From positions 324,117 to 388,116 of the forward strand of contig NZ_BNAS01000003.1 of NCBI RefSeq assembly GCF_014653785.1: a DNA stretch of 64,000 nt. Direction: 5' to 3'. Below, piece by piece: positions 1-7,559 of the stretch. Position numbers and translations under genes: made by a program. Below the pieces are notes generated by a model, which made no database searches, had not been told where the DNA came from, and saw only the letters and a list, made by a program, of their open reading frames with translations. The first letter of the stretch is position 1, and every line of letters starts with the position of its first letter. Source of the stretch: Promicromonospora soli. Lineage in GTDB: Bacteria > Actinomycetota > Actinomycetes > Actinomycetales > Cellulomonadaceae.

Positions 1-1
1 C

Positions 2-118
2 TGGCGGGTGTCGCTGCAGGTCAACACGCCGTCGGCCCGCAGGCTGCACTACTGGAAGCTGCCCGGCGGGGCCTACGAGCTGTCGCGCGTGGTGCTCCAC
101 GACGATGTCGAGCCCTGA
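2..118 (+). CDS. C-terminal end of an unidentified protein, cut by the window edge
   Basis: An open frame enters from the left edge and runs 38 codons to TGA at 116-118, ending in the residues HDDVEP. The residue mix (WRVSLQV, LHYWKLPGG) looks like a folded protein rather than a GC-rich shadow frame, but I recognise no family. Its last 46 bases overlap, tail to tail, the 3' end of the DUF1003 gene on the other strand. Either the overlap is real or one of the two C-termini is miscalled. No function can be assigned. Confidence 0.42.
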   Translation, partial: WRVSLQVNTPSARRLHYWKLPGGAYELSRVVLHDDVEP

Positions 119-597
119 CCGCGGTCCTTCTCCTCCAGCTCCTCCAGGAGGTTGCGGATCTCCGACCGCACGAAGTCGCGCGTGGCGACCTCCGACAGGG
201 CGATCCGCAGCGCAGCCATCTCGCGCGCGAGGTACTCCGTGTCGGCAAGGTTGCGTTCGCCACGCTGCCGGTCCTGCTCGGCCGTGACGCGGTCGCGGTC
301 GTCCTGCCGGTTCTGCGCCAGCAGGATCAGCGGGGCCGCGTAGCTCGCCTGCAGCGAGAGCATCAGCGTGAGCGCCGTGAAGCCGTTGGCGGCACTGTCG
401 AACCGCAGGTGCTCGGGCCCCCAGGCGTTCCACGTGAGCCAGATGATGCAGAACACCGTGAGATAGATGAGGAACCGGGGCGTGCCGAGGAACCGGGCGA
501 TGGCCTCGGTGGCCTTCCCGACGGCGTCCTGGTCCATCCGGATCCGGGGGACCAGGGTGCGGCGCTGCGCGAGCGGGGTGTCGAGGCGGTCAGCCAC
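73..597 (-). CDS. DUF1003 family membrane protein
   Basis: This 174-residue protein matches the DUF1003 pattern. A basic N-terminus leads to two closely spaced membrane segments, around residues 42-60 (IYLTVFCIIWLTWNAW) and 73-93 (LTLMLSLQASYAAPLILL). A charged helical tail follows, rich in D, R, E and Q, probably a coiled coil, at residues 95-150. The family function is not established. The GTG start at 595-597 lies inside the 3' end of the upstream MgtE_N/CBS gene, with an 8-base overlap, so the two are translationally coupled. In actinobacteria this pair is common and is assumed to concern ion or magnesium homeostasis, which is inference. The extreme C-terminus (SSWSTTRDSS) overlaps the opposing partial gene. 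Confidence 0.88.
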   Translation of the reverse strand: MADRLDTPLAQRRTLVPRIRMDQDAVGKATEAIARFLGTPRFLIYLTVFCIIWLTWNAWGPEHLRFDSAANGFTALTLMLSLQASYAAPLILLAQNRQDDRDRVTAEQDRQRGERNLADTEYLAREMAALRIALSEVATRDFVRSEIRNLLEELEEKDRGQGSTSSWSTTRDSS

Positions 598-1924
598 GGG
601 TCACCCCCCGTCGGCCCGACTGCTGCCGTCCGGACTCCGGCCGTGAGGACGGGGCGGACTGGGCGGCGATCGCCTCCATGCGTTCGTCGTCGCTGCCCCG
701 CCAGTTGTCCGGGAGGATGTGGTCCAGCACGTCGTCGACGGTGACCACCCCGAGCAGCCGGCGTTGCGCGTCGAGCACCGGAAGAGCGAGCAGGTCGTAG
801 GCCGCGAGCAGGCGCGTCACCTGACCCACCGACGCGTCGGGGGTCAGCCACTCGGTCTCGGTGTCCAGCACGGACGCGACCGCGGCATGCGGCGGCTCGC
901 GCAGCAGCCGCTGGAAGTGCGCGACGCCGAGGAACCGCCCCGTCGGCGTCTCCAGCGGGGGCCGCACCACGAACACCATCGAGGCCAGGGCGGGCGGCAG
1001 CTCGGCGCGCCTGATCGACGCCAGGGCGGTCGCGATGGTGTCGTCGGCGCCGAGGATGACCGGCTCCGTCGTCATCAGACCACCCGCCGTGTCCTCGGCA
1101 TACTCCAGCAGGCGCCGGACGTCGGCGGCCTCCTCCGGCTCCATGAGGTTGAGCAGCTGGGCGGCCTGCTCGACGGGCAGCTCGTTCAGGAGGTCGGCGG
1201 CGTCGTCCGGCTCCATGGCCTCCAGCACGTCGGCCGCGCGGTCACGGTCCAGGCCCGACAGGATCGCCACCTGGGCGTCCTCCGGGAGCTCCTCCAGCAC
1301 GTCGGCGAGGCGCTCGTCGGTGAGCGCGCCGGCGACCTCCAGCCGACGGGCAGCCCCCAGGTCGCGGATCACGTCCGCGAGGTCGGCCGCACGCATGTCC
1401 TCGTACGCTTCCAGCAGACGAGCCGCGCCCTGGGACGCCGACCGGGTGGTGAGGTCCTGCACGGCATCCACCGGCACGGTCAGGGTGGAGCCGCGGCGGA
1501 ACGGGCCCGCCCCCCGTCCCGAACGACGCCGCACGAACAGCTGGTCCACCAGCCAGTCGCCGGTGCGCTGCCGCGCTATCGAGACGTCCTCGATCGTGAC
1601 CTCGCCCGAACCGTCCTTGAGCTGGACGCGGCGGTCCAGCAGCTCGCCCAGCACCAAGGACTCCATCGCCCGCTGCTCGAACCGGCGCATGTTGACCAGG
1701 CCGGTGCTGATCACCTGGCCCGCGTCGATACTCGTCACGCGCGTGAGGGGAAGGAAGACGCGGCGTCGGCCCGGGACCTCGACCACCAGGCCCACCGCGC
1801 GCGGCGCACCCTTGGCCCGGACCAGCACGACGACGTCCCGAACCCGGCCCACCTGGTCCCCGATGGGGTCGAAGACCGCGGTGCCGGCCAGACGTGCGAC
1901 AAAAACCCTGGTGCTGGCGCTCAC
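590..1924 (-). CDS. PRC-barrel / MgtE_N / CBS-domain protein without a membrane domain
   Basis: This 444-residue protein has three parts. An N-terminal PRC-barrel-like region lies at residues 20-70 (VGRVRDVVVL, FLPLTRV). An MgtE N-terminal superhelix at about 180-275 shows the acidic repeats LEELPEDAQ, LEAMEPDDAADLL and LNLMEPEEAADV. A CBS pair sits at about 280-410 (AGGLMTTEPV, VVTVDDVLDHILPD). True MgtE channels continue into five membrane helices, but here the protein stops after the CBS pair, so it is a soluble Mg2+ or nucleotide sensor rather than a channel. A GTG start at 1922-1924 was preferred because the open frame upstream has no family similarity. It is co-transcribed with the DUF1003 gene and overlaps it. 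Confidence 0.86.
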   Translation of the reverse strand: MSASTRVFVARLAGTAVFDPIGDQVGRVRDVVVLVRAKGAPRAVGLVVEVPGRRRVFLPLTRVTSIDAGQVISTGLVNMRRFEQRAMESLVLGELLDRRVQLKDGSGEVTIEDVSIARQRTGDWLVDQLFVRRRSGRGAGPFRRGSTLTVPVDAVQDLTTRSASQGAARLLEAYEDMRAADLADVIRDLGAARRLEVAGALTDERLADVLEELPEDAQVAILSGLDRDRAADVLEAMEPDDAADLLNELPVEQAAQLLNLMEPEEAADVRRLLEYAEDTAGGLMTTEPVILGADDTIATALASIRRAELPPALASMVFVVRPPLETPTGRFLGVAHFQRLLREPPHAAVASVLDTETEWLTPDASVGQVTRLLAAYDLLALPVLDAQRRLLGVVTVDDVLDHILPDNWRGSDDERMEAIAAQSAPSSRPESGRQQSGRRGVTRG

Positions 1925-1997
1925 GCAGGTCAGCCTACGGCCCGGGGTTGCGGCACGCTCCTCGCCACTTCTGCCCCGGTAGGGGAGACTATGGCGT

Positions 1998-2954
1998 ATG
2001 AGCATGTCTCGCCCGGGTGCCGTCCCGAAGGTCCCGACCCTGCCGGCCGGCGACGAGGTCGCCGCGTACTCCACCTACCTGGAGGCGCAGAAAGCAGTCG
2101 ACTACCTCTCCGACAACAAGTTCCCCGTTGAGAACGTCACCATCGTGGGCACCGACCTGCGAATGGTCGAGCGCGTCACGGGGCGTCTCACGTACGGCCG
2201 GGTGGCGCTCGCGGGCGCACTGTCCGGCGCGTGGTTCGGCTTCTTCGTCGGGTTGCTGATCACGCTGTTCGCGGGCGAGGCGGGCCTCCAGGTGATGTTC
2301 GCCGGCATCGCGCTCGGTGCGGGCTTCGGCCTGCTCTTCTCGATCCTGTCGTACACGTTCACGGGCGGGCGGCGTGACTTCACGTCGTCGTCGCAGATCG
2401 TGGCCGCGACCTACGCGATCCTCTGCGGCCATGACCACGCCGGCGATGCGCGGGCGCTCCTTATGCGCTCGCCGAGCGGGCTGGGCAAGACGCGCGGCAC
2501 CGCCACCGTGGGAGTCCCGGCTCCCGCGGCGCCGCCGGCGCCCATGGCCCCGGCTCCTCAGGCTCCCGGCGCCGAGCCGGCCGCGCCCGTCGCGCCGCCG
2601 ACGTCCCGGCCGACCGACCCGCGCTGGGTCACCCCCACGGGCGAGCCCCGCTACGGCGCGATGCGCCCGGGCAGTGCTGGTGCTGGGGCAGCGGCGCCGG
2701 TGGACGCGCCGGTTGCGCAGCCTGTGCCGCCGACCAATGGCGGGACGACGCCGACCGGTGCGCCGACCGAGCCGTCAGCCGGTCGCACTACGCATGCTGA
2801 TGCGCCGGCCGAGTCGCCGGCCCAGCCGGAGCCGTCGTCGGACACCCCGGACCAGCGCCCGGACGAGACGGCCGACCCGGACGACGTGCCGACGACGCGC
2901 ACGACCCCCCGGCACGCCAACCCGTACGCGCCGCCGAGCGACGACCCGAAGTAG
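1998..2954 (+). CDS. General stress protein 17M-like domain protein with a low-complexity tail
   Basis: The protein has 318 residues. Residues 1-165 carry the GSP17M-like domain: VAAYSTYLEAQKAVDYL and NVTIVGTDL, then a glycine-rich hydrophobic pair (ALSGAWFGFFVGLLI and GIALGAGFGLLFSIL) that looks like two membrane-inserting helices. Residues 170-318 are an alanine-, proline- and threonine-rich disordered tail ending in NPYAPPSDDPK. The domain is named after a Bacillus stress protein, and its molecular role is unknown. The gene is divergent from the MgtE_N/CBS gene, with 73 bases between the start codons. The ATG at 1998 is preceded by GGGGAG; an in-frame ATG at 2004 is an alternative start. 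Confidence 0.85.
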   Translation: MSMSRPGAVPKVPTLPAGDEVAAYSTYLEAQKAVDYLSDNKFPVENVTIVGTDLRMVERVTGRLTYGRVALAGALSGAWFGFFVGLLITLFAGEAGLQVMFAGIALGAGFGLLFSILSYTFTGGRRDFTSSSQIVAATYAILCGHDHAGDARALLMRSPSGLGKTRGTATVGVPAPAAPPAPMAPAPQAPGAEPAAPVAPPTSRPTDPRWVTPTGEPRYGAMRPGSAGAGAAAPVDAPVAQPVPPTNGGTTPTGAPTEPSAGRTTHADAPAESPAQPEPSSDTPDQRPDETADPDDVPTTRTTPRHANPYAPPSDDPK

Positions 2955-3038
2955 CAGCAGCCACCTGGGCCTTGGTGCTCGCTGTCACACCAGTGGCTGG
3001 ATGCCTGCTCTGAGCTCGGTCACCTGAACAGCACCGAC

Positions 3039-3054
3039 ACCGACTTCGGTCGGT
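3039..3054. terminator. UUCG tetraloop hairpin between convergent genes
   Basis: A perfect 6-bp stem (ACCGAC / GTCGGT) closes a TTCG tetraloop, an exceptionally stable RNA fold. It lies between the stress-protein stop codon and the convergent pepP stop codon. A second 16-base palindrome (TCAGCTCCGGAGCTGA) sits at 3090-3105. No T-tract follows, so termination in both directions is inferred from position and fold. Confidence 0.5.
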
Positions 3055-3116
3055 TGCGTCGGTTGCGCATCGGCTGGGACTGACCGAAGTCAGCTCCGGA
3101 GCTGAGCAGACCGAGC

Positions 3117-4658
3117 TCAGCGCAACGACGCCATCCACGCCTCGACGTCCTCCGGGCGGCGCGGGAGCGCCGCCGAGAGGTTCTCGTTGCCGTCCTCGGT
3201 CACCAGCACGTCGTCCTCGATGCGCACGCCGATGCCGCGGAACTCCTCGGGCACGGCGAGGTCGTCGGACTTGAAGTAGAGACCCGGCTCGATGGTGAAC
3301 ACCATGCCCGGCTCCAGGACACCGTCGAGGTAGAGCTCGCGGCGCGCCTGGGCGCAGTCGTGGACGTCGAGGCCCAGGTGGTGCGACGTGCCGTGCACCA
3401 TCCAGCGCCGGTGCTGCTGGCCGTCCTCGTCGAGCGCGTCGGCGGCGGTGACGCCGTCGGGCAGGAAGCCCCACTCCTCGAGGCGGGCCGCGATGACCTC
3501 CATGGCCGCCGCGTGGACGTCGCGGAACTTGGCGCCGGGCTTCGCGACGGCGAACGCGGCGTCGGCGGCGTCGAGCACGGCCTGGTAGATCTTGCGCTGG
3601 ACATCGCTGTACTCGCCGTCGACGGGTAGGGAGCGCGTGATGTCGGCGGTGTACAGGGAGTCGACCTCGACGCCGCCGTCGAGCAGCAGCACGTCGCCGG
3701 ACCGGACCTCGCCGTCGTTCCGGATCCAGTGCAGGGTGGTGGCGTGCTCGCCCGAGGCCGCGATCGTCTCGTAGCCCACCGCGTTGCCCTCGAGCCGGGC
3801 GTGCCCGTCGAAGGTGGTCTCCACGACGCGCTCGCCGCGGCGGTGCTTCTTCGCGGCGGGCAGCGCGCGGACCACAGCCTCGAAGCCCTCGATCGTGCGG
3901 GCCACGGCCTCGCGCATCCGCTCGATCTCGTACTCGTCCTTGATGAGGCGTAGCTCGGAGGTGGCCTCGACGAGGATCTCGTCGGTGAGAATCTCCTCGT
4001 CCTCGGTCTCGCCTGCCTCCTGGCGCAGCTCCTCGACCAGCGCCTCGATCGCTTCGTCCGCGTCGGTCACCACGAGGAGGCGCACGCCGCCCTCGCCGAC
4101 GTCCTTCGCCAGGGCGTCGCCCAGCTCGTCGATGTGGCGGGCCTCGATGCCGGTGAGGGCCTCGATGTCGGCGAGCGACGGCCGGGCGCCGACCCAGAAC
4201 TCGCCGTAGCGGGCGTCGGCGTAGAACTCCTCGTTGTCGCGCGGCGCGAGAGGCCGCACGTAGAGCACAGCGTGGTGATTCGAGCCGTGGTCGCCGGCGC
4301 CGTCCGCCACCGGGTGCAGCACCAGTACGGCGTCGGGCTCATGGTCGGTGCCCAGACCCGTGAGGTGCGCGAACGCCGAGTGCGGCCGGAACCGGTAGTC
4401 GGTGTCGTTGGAGCGTGTCTTGAGCGAGCCGGCCGGGATCACGAGGCGCATGCCGGGCAGCCGCTCGGAGAGTGCGGCGCGGCGGGCGACGGTGAACGGT
4501 GCGGCGGCCGACGCCTTCAGGCCGAGCTCGGCGCGCGGGGCCCACTGCGACATCACGAAGGTCTTGAAGGCAGTAGAGGCGGGACGGTGCGAGCGGTTGG
4601 CGCCGCGGTCCGCGGTGTCCTGCTCGTCAGGCTGCGAAGTGGTGGTGGGCTCGCTCAT
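3117..4658 (-). CDS. pepP: Xaa-Pro aminopeptidase (aminopeptidase P, M24B)
   Basis: The 513-residue protein is a cytoplasmic metallopeptidase that removes an N-terminal residue preceding proline. The N-terminal creatinase-like domain (residues 50-190) is followed by the pita-bread catalytic domain. The two-metal ligands are visible: Asp in LLLDGGVEVDS, Asp in YTADITRS, His in the HGTSHHLGLDVHD stretch, Glu in FTIEPGLYF and Glu in GVRIEDDVLV. Length and motif order match actinobacterial aminopeptidase P. The first 35 residues are polar and variable. The ATG at 4656-4658 lies 12 bases after the stop codon of the alpha/beta hydrolase gene, so the two form an operon reading leftward. Confidence 0.93.
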   Translation of the reverse strand: MSEPTTTSQPDEQDTADRGANRSHRPASTAFKTFVMSQWAPRAELGLKASAAAPFTVARRAALSERLPGMRLVIPAGSLKTRSNDTDYRFRPHSAFAHLTGLGTDHEPDAVLVLHPVADGAGDHGSNHHAVLYVRPLAPRDNEEFYADARYGEFWVGARPSLADIEALTGIEARHIDELGDALAKDVGEGGVRLLVVTDADEAIEALVEELRQEAGETEDEEILTDEILVEATSELRLIKDEYEIERMREAVARTIEGFEAVVRALPAAKKHRRGERVVETTFDGHARLEGNAVGYETIAASGEHATTLHWIRNDGEVRSGDVLLLDGGVEVDSLYTADITRSLPVDGEYSDVQRKIYQAVLDAADAAFAVAKPGAKFRDVHAAAMEVIAARLEEWGFLPDGVTAADALDEDGQQHRRWMVHGTSHHLGLDVHDCAQARRELYLDGVLEPGMVFTIEPGLYFKSDDLAVPEEFRGIGVRIEDDVLVTEDGNENLSAALPRRPEDVEAWMASLR

Positions 4659-4670
4659 GCGCCCAGTGTT

Positions 4671-5513
4671 TCACGCACGCCGGGTGAAGTCGGAGAGCGC
4701 CCTGGTGAGCACTCGGTTGAAGGCTGAGGGAGCCTCCACGCTGACGTCGTGCCCCGCGTTCGGGATGACGACGAGAGCTCCGTCCCGGGCCGCGGCGAGG
4801 TGCTGCTGCTCCCCGATCCGCATGGCGTCGCGGGCGCCGTTGACGAACCAGAGCGGCACCTGCGCGGCGCGTACGTTCGCGATCGAGGAACGCCCCGCCA
4901 GGTGCGTCAGCGCGTCGGTGACGACGTCCCAGGTGGGGCGGTGCATCTCGGCGGTCTGCCGCGGCGCGATCTCGACCTGCCGCAGGTCCGCGCCGCCGGG
5001 CGTGCTGCGAAGCGAGCGGAACGACGGCTTCAGCGACGGCACCGAGAGGCGCGCGCGGTGTGTGCTCGGGTGCACCACTCGACCGGTCAGGCGGCGGCCG
5101 AGGTACGCGGCGTTCGCAACGGTCTTCGCGACGTCCCGGTAGAGCCGCACGGGCTTGCCCTTCGGGTCCGACGTGCAGCCCGCCGCGAGCACGCCCACCA
5201 GCCGGTCGGTGGCGCCGGGCCGGGCGGCCCAGGCGAGCGACGTGTAGCCGCCGAGCGACAGCCCCACCAGGGCCACCGGCCCGGACGGGAGGGTGGCGAC
5301 GGCGTCGTCCAGCGCCTCGAAGGCGCCGTCCATGCTGAACCGGTCGTGGCGGCGGGACCCGTGCGCGGGCAGGTCGATCGCGACGGCCTCGTGGCCGGCG
5401 GCGCGTACGTGCTCGACCTGGCTCTCCCAGATCGCGCCGGAGGTCCGCATGCCGTGCACAAAGACGACGTTCGGGCGGGCGTCGGTCGGGTTCTGGTGGC
5501 TGGTGCTAGTCAT
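4671..5513 (-). CDS. Alpha/beta hydrolase
   Basis: This 280-residue single-domain hydrolase has an N-terminal strand VVFVHGMRTSG with the oxyanion-hole HG. The nucleophile elbow is GLSLGG, with Ser near residue 125. A putative acid, Asp, sits in VNGARDAM, and the catalytic His is in NAGHDVSVEAP near the C-terminus. Substrate cannot be told from sequence; esterase or lactonase activity is typical for the fold. It is the first gene of a two-gene operon with aminopeptidase P. There is no signal peptide, so it should be cytoplasmic. Confidence 0.85.
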   Translation of the reverse strand: MTSTSHQNPTDARPNVVFVHGMRTSGAIWESQVEHVRAAGHEAVAIDLPAHGSRRHDRFSMDGAFEALDDAVATLPSGPVALVGLSLGGYTSLAWAARPGATDRLVGVLAAGCTSDPKGKPVRLYRDVAKTVANAAYLGRRLTGRVVHPSTHRARLSVPSLKPSFRSLRSTPGGADLRQVEIAPRQTAEMHRPTWDVVTDALTHLAGRSSIANVRAAQVPLWFVNGARDAMRIGEQQHLAAARDGALVVIPNAGHDVSVEAPSAFNRVLTRALSDFTRRA

Positions 5514-5686
5514 CCCCTCGATGATGCGGGATCGCCTGGGGCAGGCGGCGTACGACGGCGGAACAGCCAGTGAACGTGCTGTGTGGGCTTGACGCCCGCG
5601 AGCAGGCGGGCCGACGACGTCGGGGGGTGCTGCACCTCACCCTGCGCTGTGCATCCACGGGGCTGCGGGATCTCTACCCTGGGGGA

Positions 5687-6535
5687 GTGATCGACCTCCA
5701 CACGCACTCCACCGCGTCCGACGGCACCGACTCGCCAGCGCGGCTGGTCGAGGTCGCCGCCCGCGCCGGCATCACCACGCTGGCCATCACGGACCACGAC
5801 ACGACGTCGGGCTGGACCGGGGCCGCCGAGGCGGCCGGCCGCCACCAGGTGGGCCTGGTGCGCGGCGCCGAGATCTCCGCGCTCGCCCGCACGACGGGCT
5901 GGGGCACCGGCGTCCACCTGCTCGCCTACCTGCACGACCCGACGCACCCCGCCCTGCTGGCCGAGACCGAGCGCACCCGCGCGGACCGCGAGTCCCGGGC
6001 CCGGCGCATGGTGGACCTGCTGGGCGAGGACTACCCGATCACCTGGGAAGACCTGCTCGCCCAGACGAAGCCCGGCACCACCATCGGCCGCCCGCACATC
6101 GCTGACGCGCTCGCGGCGGCCGGCGTGGTGCGCGACCGGGAGGAGGCGTTCGCGACGATGCTCCGCGTCGGCACCCGGTACTACGTGGGCCACTACGCGC
6201 CGGACGCCGTCGCCGCCGTCCGCGCGGTCCGCGCCGCGGGCGGGGTGCCCGTCCTGGCGCACCCGGGGGCCGACGGCCGCGGCCGGATCGTCCCGGACTC
6301 GACCATCGAGGAGCTCGCCGCGGCGGGGCTCGCTGGGCTCGAGGTGGAGCATCGCGACCACACCCCCGACACGCGCCGCCGGCTGCGCGACATCGCCGAG
6401 TCGCTGGGCCTGCTGGTCACGGGGTCGAGCGACTTCCATGGGGCCGGCAAGCACAATCTCATCGGCGAGAACACGACCGAGCCCGAGGTGCTCGAGGCGA
6501 TCGCCGAACAGGGCGCCCTCGAGGTGCTCCGGTGA
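5687..6535 (+). CDS. PHP-domain phosphoesterase (nucleoside 3',5'-bisphosphate phosphatase type)
   Basis: The 282-residue protein begins with the PHP signature IDLHTHSTASDGT. Other metal-site motifs follow: AITDHDTTSGW, GAEISA, GRPHIADAL, PVLAHPGAD and TGSSDFHG near the C-terminus, in the order expected for the YciV/TrpH-like branch. Members of that branch dephosphorylate 3',5'-bisphosphonucleotides or trim short RNAs. The open frame extends 39 codons upstream without family similarity. The GTG at 5687 is preferred because it begins the PHP motif and follows GGGGGA. The stop codon overlaps the MarC start, so the two are co-transcribed. Confidence 0.88.
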   Translation: MIDLHTHSTASDGTDSPARLVEVAARAGITTLAITDHDTTSGWTGAAEAAGRHQVGLVRGAEISALARTTGWGTGVHLLAYLHDPTHPALLAETERTRADRESRARRMVDLLGEDYPITWEDLLAQTKPGTTIGRPHIADALAAAGVVRDREEAFATMLRVGTRYYVGHYAPDAVAAVRAVRAAGGVPVLAHPGADGRGRIVPDSTIEELAAAGLAGLEVEHRDHTPDTRRRLRDIAESLGLLVTGSSDFHGAGKHNLIGENTTEPEVLEAIAEQGALEVLR

Positions 6536-7167
6536 GCTGGTTCGACGTCGCGCTCTTCACCGAAGTTTTCGTCACTCTGTTCGTGATCATGGACCCGCCC
6601 GGCACGGTGCCGGTGTTCCTGGCACTGACCTCGCGGATGACGGCGCAGGACCGCAAGCGGGCCGCACGCACCGCGATCTTCGTGGCGTTCGGCGTGATCG
6701 TGGTGTTCGCGCTGTTCGGCCAGCTCCTGCTGGAGCACCTCGGGGTCTCGCTCGCGGCGCTGCAGGCCTCCGGCGGGCTGCTCCTGCTGCTGGTGGCCCT
6801 GGAGCTGCTCATGGGTAAGCTGGACGCGACCGGGGCCGACTCCTCGGGCACCGCCAAGAACATCGCCCTCGTGCCCCTGGCGACGCCGCTGCTCGCCGGG
6901 CCGGGCACGATCGTCGCGACCATGGTGTTCGTCCAGCAGGGGGTGAGCGCAGGCGACTCGCCGGTGGGCCACTACGCGTCGATCGGCATCGGCATCGTGG
7001 CGGTCTGCGTGTGCACCTGGGCGGCCATGCGGTTCGCGGGGCTGGTGCACCGAGTCCTCAAGGACTCCGGCGTGACGCTGGTGACCCGGATCGCGGGTGT
7101 GCTGCTCGCGGCGATCGCCACGCAGATGATCGCGAACGGCGTGATCGAGTTCGTGCGCACCGTCTGA
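6532..7167 (+). CDS. MarC family integral membrane protein
   Basis: This 211-residue protein has about six membrane helices, starting with LFTEVFVTLFVIMDPPGTVPVFLAL. The motif MDPPGTVPVFLAL and the internal repeat LVPLATPLLAGPGTI are diagnostic of MarC/UPF0056. The family was once linked to multiple antibiotic resistance, but that link was not upheld, and its substrate is unknown. The GTG start overlaps the PHP gene stop (GTGA), indicating translational coupling. The C-terminus meets the convergent DUF1905 gene after only 12 bases. Confidence 0.9.
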   Translation: MSWFDVALFTEVFVTLFVIMDPPGTVPVFLALTSRMTAQDRKRAARTAIFVAFGVIVVFALFGQLLLEHLGVSLAALQASGGLLLLLVALELLMGKLDATGADSSGTAKNIALVPLATPLLAGPGTIVATMVFVQQGVSAGDSPVGHYASIGIGIVAVCVCTWAAMRFAGLVHRVLKDSGVTLVTRIAGVLLAAIATQMIANGVIEFVRTV

Positions 7168-7179
7168 AACAACGATGGC

Positions 7180-7485
7180 TCAGATGTCGATCGTCTCCAG
7201 GGTGACCGACACCGCCTTCTCCGGCACGAGCCCTTCGGCCTGCCGCACCTTCTTCTTCATGGGCAGCACGTAGCCGCCGTCGCGGTCGCTCGGAAAGACG
7301 GACGTCGTCCACGTTGTCCCGCCGACCGTCACGCGCACCCGGATCGAGCCGAACCCGCGCGGTGGCAGTGGGAGGTCGGCCAGCTCGTCGGAGTGCTCCG
7401 GCGGGACGGTCACGAACCACCAGGAGTCGGTACGCACCTGCCACTGCCACAGGGGAGCGGTGAACTCGATCTGCACGAGGAGCAA
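7180..7485 (-). CDS. DUF1905 domain protein
   Basis: The small 101-residue protein matches DUF1905: an N-terminal strand FTAPLWQWQV, the WWFVTVPPEHSDEL segment, GFGSIRVRVTVGGTTWTTSVFP, and the C-terminal KKKVRQAEGL...VSVTLE pattern. The family is a small beta-barrel of unknown role, sometimes fused to YdeI-like domains. Here it stands alone. It is a single gene facing MarC and following the DEAD-box gene on the same strand, from which it is separated by a strong hairpin. Confidence 0.85.
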   Translation of the reverse strand: MLLVQIEFTAPLWQWQVRTDSWWFVTVPPEHSDELADLPLPPRGFGSIRVRVTVGGTTWTTSVFPSDRDGGYVLPMKKKVRQAEGLVPEKAVSVTLETIDI

Positions 7486-7504
7486 CCTACGCCCCCTCTA
7501 ACGG

Positions 7505-7542
7505 GTCGAGCCTGCCGAGACCGAGGTCTCGACAGGCTCGAC
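7505..7542. terminator. Long inverted repeat (REP-like) downstream of the DEAD-box gene
   Basis: Two 18-base arms (left GTCGAGCCTGCCGAGACC, right GGTCTCGACAGGCTCGAC) pair with one G:T wobble and a 2-base gap. The repeat sits between the DEAD-box stop codon at 7560 and the DUF1905 start codon at 7485. I recall the core as a sequence type frequently seen scattered in intergenic DNA of Micrococcales, so it may be a dispersed repeat serving as terminator. Only this copy is seen in the window. Confidence 0.65.
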
Positions 7543-7559
7543 TACCGATGCGGTGTCGG

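Noticed and set aside
590-1924. Calling the MgtE_N/CBS protein a magnesium transporter
   Set aside because: There are no membrane helices after the CBS pair, so it cannot be a channel by itself.
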